Shown: positions 8,353 to 16,376, counted from the first letter of the stretch. The stretch: DNA of 21,077 bases from an uncultured Beijerinckiaceae bacterium (GCA_937863205.1 CALMGA010000371.1:1-21077); one strand, 5' to 3'. Numbers and translations are program-made. The notes: generated by a model from the sequence alone, not told the origin.

Positions 8353-9612
8353 GTGACGATCAGCGTTCCCAACTCCTTTCGCCTCGGCCCGGATGAACGC
8401 GGCCGCTTCGGTCTGTTTGGCGGCCGCTTCGTGGCGGAAACGCTGATGCCCCTGATCCTCGATCTCGAACGCCACTACGAGGCGACGAAAAGCGACCCTA
8501 AGTTTCAGGCCGAGTTCAACGGCCTGCTCCGGCACTACGTCGGGCGCCCCAGCCCGCTGTACCACGCCGAGCGCCTGACCGAGCACCTGCGGGAGAAGGC
8601 GGGCGCGGCCGGCAAGCCGGGCGGCGCCAAGATCTACTTCAAGCGCGAAGAGCTCAATCACACCGGCGCGCATAAGATCAACAACGTGCTCGGGCAGATC
8701 CTGCTGGCGCGGCGCATGGGCAAGACCCGCATCATCGCCGAAACCGGCGCCGGCCAGCACGGCGTCGCCACCGCCACCGCCTGCGCCCGCTTCGGGCTGG
8801 AATGCGTGGTGTTCATGGGCGCGGTCGACGTCGAGCGGCAGAAGCCCAACGTGTACCGCATGAACATGCTCGGCGCGAAGGTCGTGGCCGTGCAATCGGG
8901 TGCCCGCACGCTCAAGGACGCGATGAACGAGGCGATGCGCGACTGGGTCGCCAACGTCGACGACACCTTCTACTGCATCGGCACAGCCGCCGGCATGCAT
9001 CCCTATCCCGCCATGGTGCGCGACTTCCAGTGCATCATCGGGGAGGAGACCAAGGCGCAGATGCACGAGGCCGAGGGGCGGCTGCCCGACTCGATCTTCG
9101 CCTGCATCGGCGGCGGTTCCAACGCGATCGGCATCTTCCACCCCTTCCTCGATGACCCGGGCGTCGAGATCTTCGGGGTGGAGGCGGCCGGCTACGGCCT
9201 CGACAAGAAGCACGCCGCCTCGCTCGCCGGCGGCCGTCCCGGCGTGCTGCATGGCAACCGCACCTACCTGCTGATGGACGAGCACGGGCAGATCGAGGAA
9301 GGGCACTCGATCTCGGCCGGGCTCGACTATCCCGGCATCGGGCCGGAGCACGCCTGGCTGCGCGACACCGGCCGCGTCACCTACCTGTCGGCCACCGACG
9401 ACGAGGCGCTCGCCGCCTTCCACCTCTGCGCCCGGCTTGAGGGCATCATTCCCGCCCTGGAGCCGGCGCATGCGCTGGCCCGCGTCTTCGACGTCGCGCA
9501 GGATCGGCCGCGCGACCATCTGATGGTGGTGAACATTTCCGGCCGCGGCGACAAGGACCTCGCGACCGTCGCCGCGCACGGGTCAGGTCAGGCGATCGGC
9601 GACATGACGTGA
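8353..9612 (+). CDS. trpB: Tryptophan synthase beta chain
   Basis: A PLP-dependent enzyme joining indole and serine to make tryptophan, normally working in the cytosol as an alpha2-beta2 complex with TrpA. The protein has 419 residues from GTG at 8353, with GAGG six bases upstream; family members have about 395-410. Hallmarks are [13 protein letters not shown] (21-33), the PLP lysine in HTGAHKINN (K108), [10 protein letters not shown] with the catalytic Glu, GGGSNAIG (phosphate-binding loop of PLP), and [18 protein letters not shown]. This is the canonical TrpB1 type. Longer upstream frames were rejected because they run antisense into the glycosyltransferase. No trpF or trpA flanks it: upstream is the divergent GT2 gene and downstream the convergent pdeM after only 25 bp. 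No leader peptide or attenuator is visible in the 154-bp upstream gap. Confidence 0.97.
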   Translation: MTISVPNSFRLGPDERGRFGLFGGRFVAETLMPLILDLERHYEATKSDPKFQAEFNGLLRHYVGRPSPLYHAERLTEHLREKAGAAGKPGGAKIYFKREELNHTGAHKINNVLGQILLARRMGKTRIIAETGAGQHGVATATACARFGLECVVFMGAVDVERQKPNVYRMNMLGAKVVAVQSGARTLKDAMNEAMRDWVANVDDTFYCIGTAAGMHPYPAMVRDFQCIIGEETKAQMHEAEGRLPDSIFACIGGGSNAIGIFHPFLDDPGVEIFGVEAAGYGLDKKHAASLAGGRPGVLHGNRTYLLMDEHGQIEEGHSISAGLDYPGIGPEHAWLRDTGRVTYLSATDDEALAAFHLCARLEGIIPALEPAHALARVFDVAQDRPRDHLMVVNISGRGDKDLATVAAHGSGQAIGDMT

Positions 9613-9637
9613 TCGCCCGGCCGGCAGGCAATGACGC

Positions 9638-10450
9638 TCAGCGGCGCCCTCCGGCGCTTCGGCTGTCGGCGAGGCACTGGCGGCGGGCCACCGTGTAGAC
9701 GGCGTCGCGCCCGAGCACATGGGCGTGATGCTCGGCCCCGGCGAACAGGCCGGCGATCGCGGAATCCAGGAAGTTGAGACCGCCGGCATAGGCACCGAAG
9801 GCCGGCATGATGCAGCGCAGGCCATCGGCGACGAAACAGCGGCGCCGCAGCGCCCCGCCCGCGCGACCGCCGACGATGGCCACGGGATGAAGATGCCCGG
9901 CGATCTCGCCGTCGCAGGGCGACACGCCCGGTTCGTGGCGGAAGCGGATGTGTCCCACGCACCAGTCGGCGGCGTGGTCGCCGTCGAGCCTCGCCGCGTC
10001 GGACCCGACCGGTGGTTCGGGATCGTGGTTGCCGGCGATCCACAACCAGTCGCGGCCGACCTGCATCGCGCGCAACGCCGCCGCATCATGGGGCAGCAGC
10101 CGCGCCGGACCGCCGTTGTCGTGAAAGGAGTCGCCCAGCGCCACCACCCGGCGGGGCGCGAGCCGCGCCACCACGGAGGCGAGGCGCATCAGCGTCGCCG
10201 CCGTATCGTAGGGTGGCAGGAAGACCCGGCGCCGGGCGTAGGACGAGCCTTTTTCGAGGTGAAGGTCGGCAACGACCATCAGGTGCTCGTCCGGCCAGTA
10301 CAGCACTCCCGAGGGATCGGCGATGAAGGCGGAGCCGTGCAGCCGCATCACCTTGTCACCGCGAAGCGTCTCGCCGGCACGCATCGATCCGGCCAGCGCG
10401 CCGGCGGCTCGCATCTTCGAGGCTTGCGGGTTGGGAACCTGAACCGTCAT
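9638..10450 (-). CDS. pdeM: PdeM-type ligase-associated DNA damage response phosphoesterase
   Basis: A calcineurin-like metallophosphoesterase. Motifs in order are VADLHLEKGSSYARR (the D-x-H metal site), ALGDSFHDNGG (GDxxHD type), IAGNHDPEP (GNHD), and GHLHPVA (GHxH). The LHLEKGSS context with LPPYDT following is diagnostic of the PdeM family, predicted to act with an ATP-dependent ligase, an Lhr-type helicase and an exonuclease in DNA repair. Started at ATG 10450 it has 270 residues, longer than the usual 220-240, and this start has no good ribosome site. ATGs at 10414, 10384 and 10348 are alternatives; the family alignment begins near RLHGSAFIADPSG, which favours a later start. It converges on trpB and lies 82 bp downstream of the 80-residue unknown on the same strand. 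The Lhr-type helicase is at 13435-16047. Confidence 0.88.
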   Translation of the reverse strand: MTVQVPNPQASKMRAAGALAGSMRAGETLRGDKVMRLHGSAFIADPSGVLYWPDEHLMVVADLHLEKGSSYARRRVFLPPYDTAATLMRLASVVARLAPRRVVALGDSFHDNGGPARLLPHDAAALRAMQVGRDWLWIAGNHDPEPPVGSDAARLDGDHAADWCVGHIRFRHEPGVSPCDGEIAGHLHPVAIVGGRAGGALRRRCFVADGLRCIMPAFGAYAGGLNFLDSAIAGLFAGAEHHAHVLGRDAVYTVARRQCLADSRSAGGRR

Positions 10451-10532
10451 GGGGCGGGTTAGAACAGATTCGCGCCCGGCCGGCAGCCCAGATGGCCGGG
10501 TCGATTCGCCGCGTCGGCACCTGCAAGCGGCT

Positions 10533-10775
10533 TCACCCCGCGCGAGGGTCGCCGTCGCCGGGGGTCGTCCCCCGAAAGCCGCCGAGCGTGCCGTCGCGCA
10601 CCAGCACGCTGCCGTCCGGCCGCTTGATGACGACCGGCTCGTCGTCGCGCAGGATGGCGAGATTGCTTCGCGTGAGCACGATGGCCTCGACTTTACGCAC
10701 GGCATCCGCATCGTCCGACGCCTCGAACTGCTCCTGAGGGAGCTGGTCGATCTTCACCGAATAGTGCTCAGCCAT
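10533..10775 (-). CDS. Conserved-looking small protein, 80 residues, unknown function
   Basis: I do not recognise this protein. The ATG at 10775 has CGGGG about 6 nt upstream. The sequence is soluble and acidic in its first half (QLPQEQFEASDDADAVRKVE), with strand-like stretches AIVLTRSNLAILRDDEPVVI and GSVLVRDGTLGGFRG. It has no signal peptide, Cys or His-rich motif, and the end (TTPGDGDPRAG) is probably disordered. Codon use is like its neighbours. It sits 82 bp upstream of pdeM on the same strand and could be cotranscribed with it; it is divergent from the CopD-like gene. The good start and natural composition support a real gene, but no function can be given. Confidence 0.65.
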   Translation of the reverse strand: MAEHYSVKIDQLPQEQFEASDDADAVRKVEAIVLTRSNLAILRDDEPVVIKRPDGSVLVRDGTLGGFRGTTPGDGDPRAG

Positions 10776-10839
10776 TGCGACCCCGAGACCTGAAAGCGAC
10801 GGAGATAAGCGGCGAAGCCGGCAGGGGTTGCGCAGGCAG

Positions 10840-10873
10840 CCGCACGCCCAACCGCACGCCCAACCGCACGCCC
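10840..10873. repeat. 12-bp tandem repeat, 2.8 units
   Basis: CCGCACGCCCAA occurs at 10840-10851 and 10852-10863, then ten bases of a third unit at 10864-10873. It lies in the 164-bp divergent gap between the 80-residue gene and the CopD-like gene, 67 bp before the latter's start. It is likely a slippage-prone simple repeat; a regulatory role is only possible. Confidence 0.85.
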
Positions 10874-10939
10874 TTGCGGCGGACCCGCCCAGCGTGCAGG
10901 TGAGGGCTCGGCCGAGCGGGCACCGGCGCGGGGAACGAC

Positions 10940-11347
10940 GTGAGCACCTATTCGTGGATCCTGGTCGTGCACCTTGCGGCGATCTCGGTGTGGATCGGCG
11001 GCATGCTGGCCAACGACCTCGCACTGCTCGCCGTGCCCAGCGGCGGGCCGCCGCCGGCAAACCGGGCGATGCGGCGCTGGAACTCCATGGTGACCACGCC
11101 GGCGATGGTTCTCACCTGGATCGCCGGCGCCACCATGGCGATCCTGGGCGGGTGGTACGTGATGGGCTGGCTGTGGGCCAAGCTCGCCCTCGTGCTGGGC
11201 CTCACCGCCCTGCACGGGGCGCAGACGGCCAAGCTTCGCCGCCTCGCCGAGGGCCGGCGCCCGCCGGCCTGGATGCAGGTTTCCTCGCTCATCATCGTGG
11301 GTGCCATCCCGGTGATCGCCACGCTGGCCGTCGCCAAGCCCTTCTGA
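10940..11347 (+). CDS. CopD/HemJ-like small membrane protein
   Basis: A 135-residue inner-membrane protein starting at GTG 10940 with GGGGAA upstream. Four hydrophobic segments are visible at about 6-26, 50-72, 76-95 and 113-131. The pattern VHLAAISVWIGGMLAND (10-26), MVTTPAMVLTWIAGATM (50-66), WAKLALVLGLTALHG (79-93) is that of the CopD and UPF0093/HemJ superfamily, where conserved His and Lys residues bind haem or metal; here H11, K81 and H92 are candidates. It lacks the LPRLFVYH-like stretch expected of true HemJ protoporphyrinogen oxidase, so I call it CopD-like and not hemJ. It is divergent from the 80-residue gene and ends 7 bp before the convergent DUF2147 gene. Substrate unknown. Confidence 0.75.
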   Translation: MSTYSWILVVHLAAISVWIGGMLANDLALLAVPSGGPPPANRAMRRWNSMVTTPAMVLTWIAGATMAILGGWYVMGWLWAKLALVLGLTALHGAQTAKLRRLAEGRRPPAWMQVSSLIIVGAIPVIATLAVAKPF

Positions 11348-11354
11348 GGCCGCC

Positions 11355-11741
11355 TCACCGTTCGCGCAGCAGGAGCACGCTTTTGCAGATCAGGCCGGCG
11401 AGGATGCAGCCTCGCGTGACGAGCCGGTCGCCATCGAGCTTCAGCGTGCCGGCGTATTCGCGGCCGTCCTCGGGATTGTGCGCCGAGCCCGACCAGGTGT
11501 CGTCGGCGACCTGCCGCATATCGTAGAGCACGCGATCGCCGACCCGCGCGGGACCGCCGGGGTCTTTCAACCAGACAACGAAGCCGCACAGGGCTGGGCC
11601 GCAGGTCGCGATGCGGATGCCGCCGAGGCCGTCCTCACGGTTCCACCTGCCGACCGGGTCAGCCGCGGGTGTCGCCGTGGCGACGGAGGCGGCCGACAGG
11701 GCGAGGCCGGCCAGAGCAAGCAACGGCAGACAGCGACGCAT
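11355..11741 (-). CDS. Secreted DUF2147 family protein
   Basis: A 128-residue protein starting at ATG 11741, with an excellent GGGAGGG seven bases upstream. Residues 1-25 are a signal peptide (MRRC, then a hydrophobic LALAGLALSAASVATA core, cleavage near ATA/TPA). The mature part shows the DUF2147 pattern: PVGRWNRED, IATCGPALCGFVVWLKDP, NPEDGREYAGTLKLDGDRL and RGCILAGLICKS. The four Cys residues of that pattern are present and could form disulphides in the periplasm. The family usually ends with a SQxWxR-like motif; here it ends SVLLLRER, a divergence worth noting. Lipocalin-like small beta-barrels are the suspected fold; function is unknown. It converges on the CopD-like gene with a 7-bp gap. 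Confidence 0.85.
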   Translation of the reverse strand: MRRCLPLLALAGLALSAASVATATPAADPVGRWNREDGLGGIRIATCGPALCGFVVWLKDPGGPARVGDRVLYDMRQVADDTWSGSAHNPEDGREYAGTLKLDGDRLVTRGCILAGLICKSVLLLRER

Positions 11742-12133
11742 CGGGACCCTCCCGCCCGGCGCTCGGAGCCACGTGCCGGCGCTCCCAATAGGCCGGCGCG
11801 CGGGTGTTGCGAAACAAGGTTCCGCGAAAGAAGAGGTGCCGTGGCCTTCCTGCCGATCTCGTCCCACCCCGCGCCGACGGACGGTAGGCTCGTGGGTGCA
11901 GGCTCGGTCGATCAGGCGGAAAACGCCGGGGATCTAAAGCCGGCCTGCCGGGGGCCTCACCGCCGGCGAAGTCGAAGCTTCGGCAAGGTGCTTGCCCTTC
12001 GCCAAGAGGCCGGGTTGGTCCCTTGACCCTTCGGTCCCTCGGCCTCGCCGAGCGTCGGGTTGCCGAGGCCGGCGGACTCGGCCGAGAGCGACGTCGAACC
12101 CGCGTCCTCATGCCATTGCAACGCGGTCACGGC
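11742..12133. other. 392-bp non-coding gap with clustered hairpins
   Basis: No convincing gene lies between the DUF2147 start (11741) and the LysR stop (12134), both on the minus strand. It contains several inverted repeats. CCGGC/GCCGG is at 11940-11951. A Y-shaped set has outer arms GGCGAA (11965-11970) and TTCGCC (11998-12003) enclosing CGAAGCTTCG and GGCAAG-GTG-CTTGCC (11982-11996). CGGCCTCG (12040-12047) pairs with CGAGGCCG (12064-12071). These could be a LysR transcript end, a leader of the DUF2147 gene, or a dispersed repeat. No T-run follows any of them. Confidence 0.5.
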
Positions 12134-13018
12134 TCAGGGCAGCAGGTCGAGGAAGTTGCGGCTGATCGGGGAACGCACGCCCTTCGCCGTCCCCAGCGCG
12201 AGGCGTGCCACCGGGGCCGGTCCCTCGATCTCCCGGTAGATCACGCCGGGCAGCCTGATCTGGGTGATGGAGGCCGGCACCACCGAAACGCCGAGGTGGG
12301 CGGCGACGAGGTTGACGGTGGAGGTGACGCGCTGCGCTTCCTGTACCGCATCCGGCGTGAAGCCGCAGGCGCGGCAGGCGGCGAAGATCTCGTCGCGCAG
12401 GCTCGGGCCGATCTCGCGCGGGAACAGGATGAAGCGCTCGCGCGCGATCTCGCGCAGATGCAGCTTCGCGCCTTCGCCGGCGGCGGCGAGACGGTGGTTG
12501 GCCGGCAGCGCGATCACCATCGGCTCGTCGGGCAGCAGCCGCAGGTGGATCCCTTCGGGAACATCGGCGGCGGGACGGACGAAGGCGGCATCGAGGTCGC
12601 CGCGCGCCAGCCGCTGGTAGAGAAGCGTGGTGTTGAGTTCGTCCAGCGACAGGTTCACGGCCGGCCAGCGGTCGTGGAAAGCATCCACCGTCGAGCTGAT
12701 CAGGGGATTGAAGGCGGCCGACGGCGTGAAGCCGAGGAGCAGCCGGCCGGTTTCGCCGCGATGGGCACGCGCCGCCGCGATCTTGGCCCGCTCGGCGGCC
12801 GCGACGGCAAGGCGCGCTTCCTGGAGAAAGGCGGCACCGGCGACGGTCAGTTCGGCCCCGTGCGGCACCCGGTGGAACAGTTGCACGCCGAGTTCGTCCT
12901 CCAGCGAACGGATCTGCTGGGACAGCGGCGGCTGCGCGATGCCGAGCTTGGCGGCGGCGCGCGTGAAGTTGCCTTCGTCGCTCACCGCCAGGAAGTATCG
13001 GAGATGCCGCAGTTCCAC
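12134..13018 (-). CDS. LysR-family transcriptional regulator
   Basis: A 294-residue regulator of normal family length, starting at GTG 13018 with GGAGAG about 9 nt upstream. The N-terminal winged helix-turn-helix is clear: ELRHLRYFLAVSDEGNFTRAA (2-22), KLGIAQPPLSQQIRSLEDELG (24-44), LFHRVPHGAELTVAG (47-61). The effector-binding domain begins near RLLLGFTPSAAFNPLI and continues through LPANHRLAA and FPREIGPSLRDEI. The RYFLAV...AQPPLSQQI signature groups it with the CatM/BenM/AlsR-type subfamily, which respond to small organic acids; the ligand cannot be read here. Unusually, no divergently transcribed target gene abuts it: the gene just upstream (71-residue peptide) is on the same strand, 73 bp away. 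The target may be itself or a distant locus. Confidence 0.93.
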   Translation of the reverse strand: MELRHLRYFLAVSDEGNFTRAAAKLGIAQPPLSQQIRSLEDELGVQLFHRVPHGAELTVAGAAFLQEARLAVAAAERAKIAAARAHRGETGRLLLGFTPSAAFNPLISSTVDAFHDRWPAVNLSLDELNTTLLYQRLARGDLDAAFVRPAADVPEGIHLRLLPDEPMVIALPANHRLAAAGEGAKLHLREIARERFILFPREIGPSLRDEIFAACRACGFTPDAVQEAQRVTSTVNLVAAHLGVSVVPASITQIRLPGVIYREIEGPAPVARLALGTAKGVRSPISRNFLDLLP

Positions 13019-13090
13019 CGAATGCGCTCTCCGCAGTGGGGGCGAACGTCCGATCCCCGTCCGACCGGTGCCGGGCGGGAATCGATCGGA

Positions 13091-13306
13091 TCAGTTGCGG
13101 CTGGACAGGCCGCCGACCGGGCCGCCCGTGGCGGTGCCGGCCCCGTTGAAGCCGACGCCGTAGGACACGTTGGACTGGGGGGTGCCGAACGACTGCGACA
13201 CCTGGGCCAGCGGGCGGCCATAGGCATCGTTGTTCCAGGACGCGGCCGAGGCGCCGGCGGTGCTGAGCACGAGGGCGGCAGCAGCTGTCAGAAGAATGTT
13301 TCGCAT
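13091..13306 (-). CDS. Small exported peptide, 71 residues
   Basis: I do not recognise the protein. The ATG at 13306 has a near-perfect AAGGAG seven bases upstream, which supports expression. Residues 1-21 are a signal peptide (MRNILLTAAAALVLSTAGASA) with AxA cleavage before ASWNND. The mature 50 residues are rich in Gly, Ser, Asn and Gln, with no Cys and few charges (PLAQVSQSFGTPQSNVSYG, then GFNGAGTATGGPVGGLSSRN). It is probably periplasmic or surface-exposed. It lies between the helicase (stop 13435) and LysR (start 13018), all on the minus strand. Confidence 0.75.
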   Translation of the reverse strand: MRNILLTAAAALVLSTAGASAASWNNDAYGRPLAQVSQSFGTPQSNVSYGVGFNGAGTATGGPVGGLSSRN

Positions 13307-13355
13307 GGTTGATCTCCTTCGTTGGTAGACGGGAGATAGGACCGACCTCTCCATC

Positions 13356-13361
13356 ATTCTA
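13356..13361 (-). promoter_or_regulatory. Candidate -10 element for the 71-residue peptide gene
   Basis: On the minus strand TAGAAT (five of six matches to TATAAT) lies in an unusually A/T-rich stretch about 50 bp upstream of the start at 13306. No good -35 is visible at 16-18 bp, so the call is tentative. Confidence 0.3.
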
Positions 13362-13434
13362 ATATATGGATAACGCATTCATCATACGTGATGGGTATCG
13401 CATCCGACCCGCTTCGCGCTGCTGGCGTCGCGCG

Positions 13435-16047
13435 CTATCGCATTGCTTCCTCGATCAGCTCCGCCTCGGCTTCGGCCAGGATGTCCTCGCGGCCCTCGCC
13501 GTTGATGCGCTCGCGGCCGGCTTCCAGCATGATCGGCACGGCGAGCGGCGAGATACGGGCGAGATCCTTGTGCAGGATGCGGCCGCGGATGCGCTCCAGC
13601 ATGGCGGCGAGGCGGACGATGTCGAGCAGGCCCGTGGACGCGTCGAGGCGGGCGGCTTCGAGCAGGATGTGGTTGGGCTCGTGGCGGCGCAGCACGTCGT
13701 AGACGAGGTCGGTCGAGACGGTCATCTGCCGCGCGTTCTTGACCCGGCCGGGGAAGTTGCGCTCGATCAGGCCGGAGATGATGGCGTTCTGCCGGAAGGT
13801 GCGCTTCATCAGGTGCGATTCCTGCAGCCATTCCTCCAGATCGTCGCCGAGCATGTCCTGCGCGAACAGCTCGTCCATCGAGAACGAGCCATTCCGCGCG
13901 CCCGCGCCGACATCGCCCTTGAGCCACACGGCCAACGCGTAATCGTTGGCCACGAAACCGAGCGGCTTCAGCCGGGCCCGCTCCAGGCGTCGGGTCAGCA
14001 GCATGCCCAGCGTCTGGTGGGCGAGGCGGCCCTCGAAGGGATAGCACACGAGGTAGTGCCGCCCGCCCTTGGGAAAGGTTTCCACCAGCAGCTCGCCCGG
14101 CGCCGGCAGGCTCGACCGCTGGCGCTGCAGGTCGAGCCATTCGGCGACCTGCATCGGCATGGCGCTCCAGTTGGCGGGATCGGCGAGGAGATCGCGCACG
14201 CGGCCGGCGAGATAGGTGGAAAGCGGGAACTTGCCGCCGGCGTAGGACGGGACGCGCGGCGTGTCCGAGCGCGAGCGCGACACCAGGGCTTCGTTGTCGC
14301 GGATCGCCTGGAAGGCCAGCACCTCGCCGCCGAACAGGAAGGTGTCGCCGGGCACCAGCGTTTCCAGGAAGCCTTCCTCCAGTTCGCCCAGCACCCGGCC
14401 GCCCGAGCGCAGCGGCCCGGTGTAGACCGCGCCGGCCGCCTCCTTCGAGGCCTGCCCCCGCACCAGGCGCACCTTGAGCACGGTGGCTTCCACGATGGTG
14501 CCGACGTTCATGCGGTAGGTCTGCGCGACCTGTCCGTTGCTGACCCGCCACAGGCCGTCGCGCACGCTGCCGTCCTCGGCCTTCGCCTTCACCTTCTTGA
14601 TCTTGGCGAAGCGCTCGTAGCCCTTGAGCGCGTAGCCGCCGTGGGCGACGAAGGCCAGCGCCCGCTCGAAGGTGGGGCGGTCGACGCTGGCGTAGGGCTC
14701 GGCCGTGGTGATCTCGGCGTGCAGTTCGTCGGCGTCGAAGGGGCCGGCGCAGGCGGAGCCGAGGATGTGCTGGCAGAGCACGTCCAGCGCGCCGGCGCGG
14801 GCCACGGCCGTGTCCTGCGCGCCTTCGGCCGCGGCATCCACGGCGGCGCGGCATTCCAGAACCTCGAAGCGGTTGGAAGGGACGAGCACGGCGACGCTGG
14901 GCTCGTCGAGGCGGTGGTTGGCGCGCCCGATGCGCTGGGTCAGCCGGCTCGCCCCCTTGGGCGCACCCATGTTGACCACGAGGTCGACGTCGCCCCAATC
15001 GATGCCGAGATCGAGCGTCGAGGTGCACACCACCGCCTTGAGGCGACCGGCGGCCATCGCCTCCTCCACGCGGCGGCGCTGGCTGGCGTCGAGCGACCCG
15101 TGATGCAGGGCGATCGGCAGGCCGTCGTCGTTGAGGCTCCAAAGGGCCTGAAAGATGAATTCCGCCGCCGAGCGGGTGTTGACGAAGATCAGGGTCATGC
15201 CGGCGTCGCGAACCATCGCGTAGACTTCCGCCAGCGCATGGCGCGCGGAATGGCCGGACCAGGGCAGGCGCTGAGCGGTGTCGAGGATGGACAGCCGCGC
15301 CTTGGCGCCGGGCGGGGCCAGGATCAGCCGCGCTTCATGGGGACCGTCCGTGCGCTGCGGCACCAGCCAGCGCTGCAGCTCGGCCGGATCGCGAACGGTG
15401 GCCGACAGGCCGGTGGCGCGCATCGCCGGCGCCAGGGTCCGCAGCCGCGCCAGCCCCAACGCCAGCAGGTCGCCGCGCTTCGAGGTGGTGATGGCGTGCA
15501 GTTCATCGAAGATCACCCGGCGCAGATCGGCGAAAAGGTGCGCGGCGTCGGGCGTGGCCAGCAGCAGGGCGAGCTGTTCGGGCGTGGTGAGCAGGATGTC
15601 GGGCGGAACGGCCCGCTGGCGCTTGCGCTTGGAGGCGGACGTATCGCCGGTGCGCGTTTCGATGCGCAGCCCCAGGCGCATCTCGCCCTCGGGAATGCGC
15701 AGGTTACGCTCGACGTCGACGGCGAGGGCCTTGAGCGGCGAGATGTAGAGCGTATGCAGCCGAGCGCCGGGCGCGTTGCGCCGGCCACCCTCCCCGGCCA
15801 GCTCGACGAGGCTCGGCAGGAAGCCGGCCAACGTCTTGCCCGCGCCGGTCGGGGCGATCAGCAGCGCGTTCTCGCCGCCCTGCGCGGCGGCGAGAAGGTC
15901 AAGCTGATGGCGGCGCGGCTCCCAGCCCCGCCCGACGAACCATTCGGCGAAGCGGACCGGCAGGTGCGGCGCGGGAGAAGCGACCGGCGGCGGCACCTCG
16001 GCGCGGGGCGAAGCGCGCGGCCGTCTGCGGGGGGGAGGCGTCGTCAC
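13435..16047 (-). CDS. Ligase-associated DNA damage response DEXH-box helicase (Lhr type)
   Basis: An 870-residue superfamily 2 helicase starting at GTG 16047 with AGGA upstream. The first 30 residues are a Pro/Arg-rich tail. Motifs: Q-like HQLDLLAAAQ (47-56), Walker A APTGAGKT (65-72), motif Ia SPLKALAVD, TTPEQLALLL (154-163), motif II DELH (181-184), motif III GLSATV (213-218), VNTRSAAEF, STLDLGIDWGDVD (about 343-355) and motif VI QRIGRANH (371-378). This is followed by the long Lhr-core winged-helix and beta-barrel region, with MNVGTIVEATVLKV, GDTFLFGGEVLAF and PRVPSYAGGKFPLST. This layout defines the helicase usually encoded beside an ATP-dependent DNA ligase, an exonuclease and PdeM. Here the ligase and exonuclease are not in the window, and pdeM is about 3 kb away. 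Lhr-type enzymes translocate 3' to 5' on single-stranded DNA. Long open frames on the opposite strand are compositional shadows. Confidence 0.95.
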   Translation of the reverse strand: MTTPPPRRRPRASPRAEVPPPVASPAPHLPVRFAEWFVGRGWEPRRHQLDLLAAAQGGENALLIAPTGAGKTLAGFLPSLVELAGEGGRRNAPGARLHTLYISPLKALAVDVERNLRIPEGEMRLGLRIETRTGDTSASKRKRQRAVPPDILLTTPEQLALLLATPDAAHLFADLRRVIFDELHAITTSKRGDLLALGLARLRTLAPAMRATGLSATVRDPAELQRWLVPQRTDGPHEARLILAPPGAKARLSILDTAQRLPWSGHSARHALAEVYAMVRDAGMTLIFVNTRSAAEFIFQALWSLNDDGLPIALHHGSLDASQRRRVEEAMAAGRLKAVVCTSTLDLGIDWGDVDLVVNMGAPKGASRLTQRIGRANHRLDEPSVAVLVPSNRFEVLECRAAVDAAAEGAQDTAVARAGALDVLCQHILGSACAGPFDADELHAEITTAEPYASVDRPTFERALAFVAHGGYALKGYERFAKIKKVKAKAEDGSVRDGLWRVSNGQVAQTYRMNVGTIVEATVLKVRLVRGQASKEAAGAVYTGPLRSGGRVLGELEEGFLETLVPGDTFLFGGEVLAFQAIRDNEALVSRSRSDTPRVPSYAGGKFPLSTYLAGRVRDLLADPANWSAMPMQVAEWLDLQRQRSSLPAPGELLVETFPKGGRHYLVCYPFEGRLAHQTLGMLLTRRLERARLKPLGFVANDYALAVWLKGDVGAGARNGSFSMDELFAQDMLGDDLEEWLQESHLMKRTFRQNAIISGLIERNFPGRVKNARQMTVSTDLVYDVLRRHEPNHILLEAARLDASTGLLDIVRLAAMLERIRGRILHKDLARISPLAVPIMLEAGRERINGEGREDILAEAEAELIEEAMR

Positions 16048-16376
16048 GCGGTGATCCTAAGCGCCCCTGCGCACCAAGCCTACGGCTGATTCGACGCCGC
16101 GCGAGTGACAGAAGCCGTCGTCGCATCGTTGGCCACGGCGAAGTGTTCGCAAGCTTTGGTGGTTAAGATGAACAATGAATGAATGGACCCGACCATCAGT
16201 TTTGTTGTCGCAAGCTGGAAACGATCGATCGGGTTCTCGCATTAAAGTGATGTTTCAACGCGAGCGAACTTGGCGGATGCGTCCTATGTTCATTCCGTGG
16301 CGGGCCACGAGAGCCTCGAAGCGGGATTGACGGGCGGTTCCGCCTCGGCACGCCAAACAGACCTGGAGATCATGTA
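16048..16376. other. 329-bp divergent intergenic region
   Basis: This gap separates the minus-strand helicase (start 16047) from the plus-strand Gly/Tyr-rich gene (start 16377) and must hold both promoters. The part from about 16160 to 16265 is A/T-rich. Visible items are a 9-mer TCGCAAGCT occurring twice 60 bp apart (16148-16156, 16208-16216) and the palindrome CGATCGATCG (16222-16231). I found no promoter with both good -35 and -10 hexamers and no small gene. Confidence 0.4.

Noticed and set aside
8199..8372. N-terminal extension of the double-GT2 protein up to 8372
   Set aside because: It would overlap trpB's start, is Arg-rich without structure, and has no ribosome site as good as the one at 8198.
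11800..11830. GGAAC on the minus strand upstream of the DUF2147 gene, considered as a general stress (EcfG) -35 element
   Set aside because: No GTT lies 16-18 bases downstream, so the two-part promoter pattern is not met.
13366..16089. A 907-codon open frame on the plus strand opposite the helicase, and a 586-codon frame on the minus strand
   Set aside because: Both overlap the well-supported helicase along their length. Their Arg/Gly/Ala-heavy, motif-free translations are typical of shadow frames in high-GC DNA.
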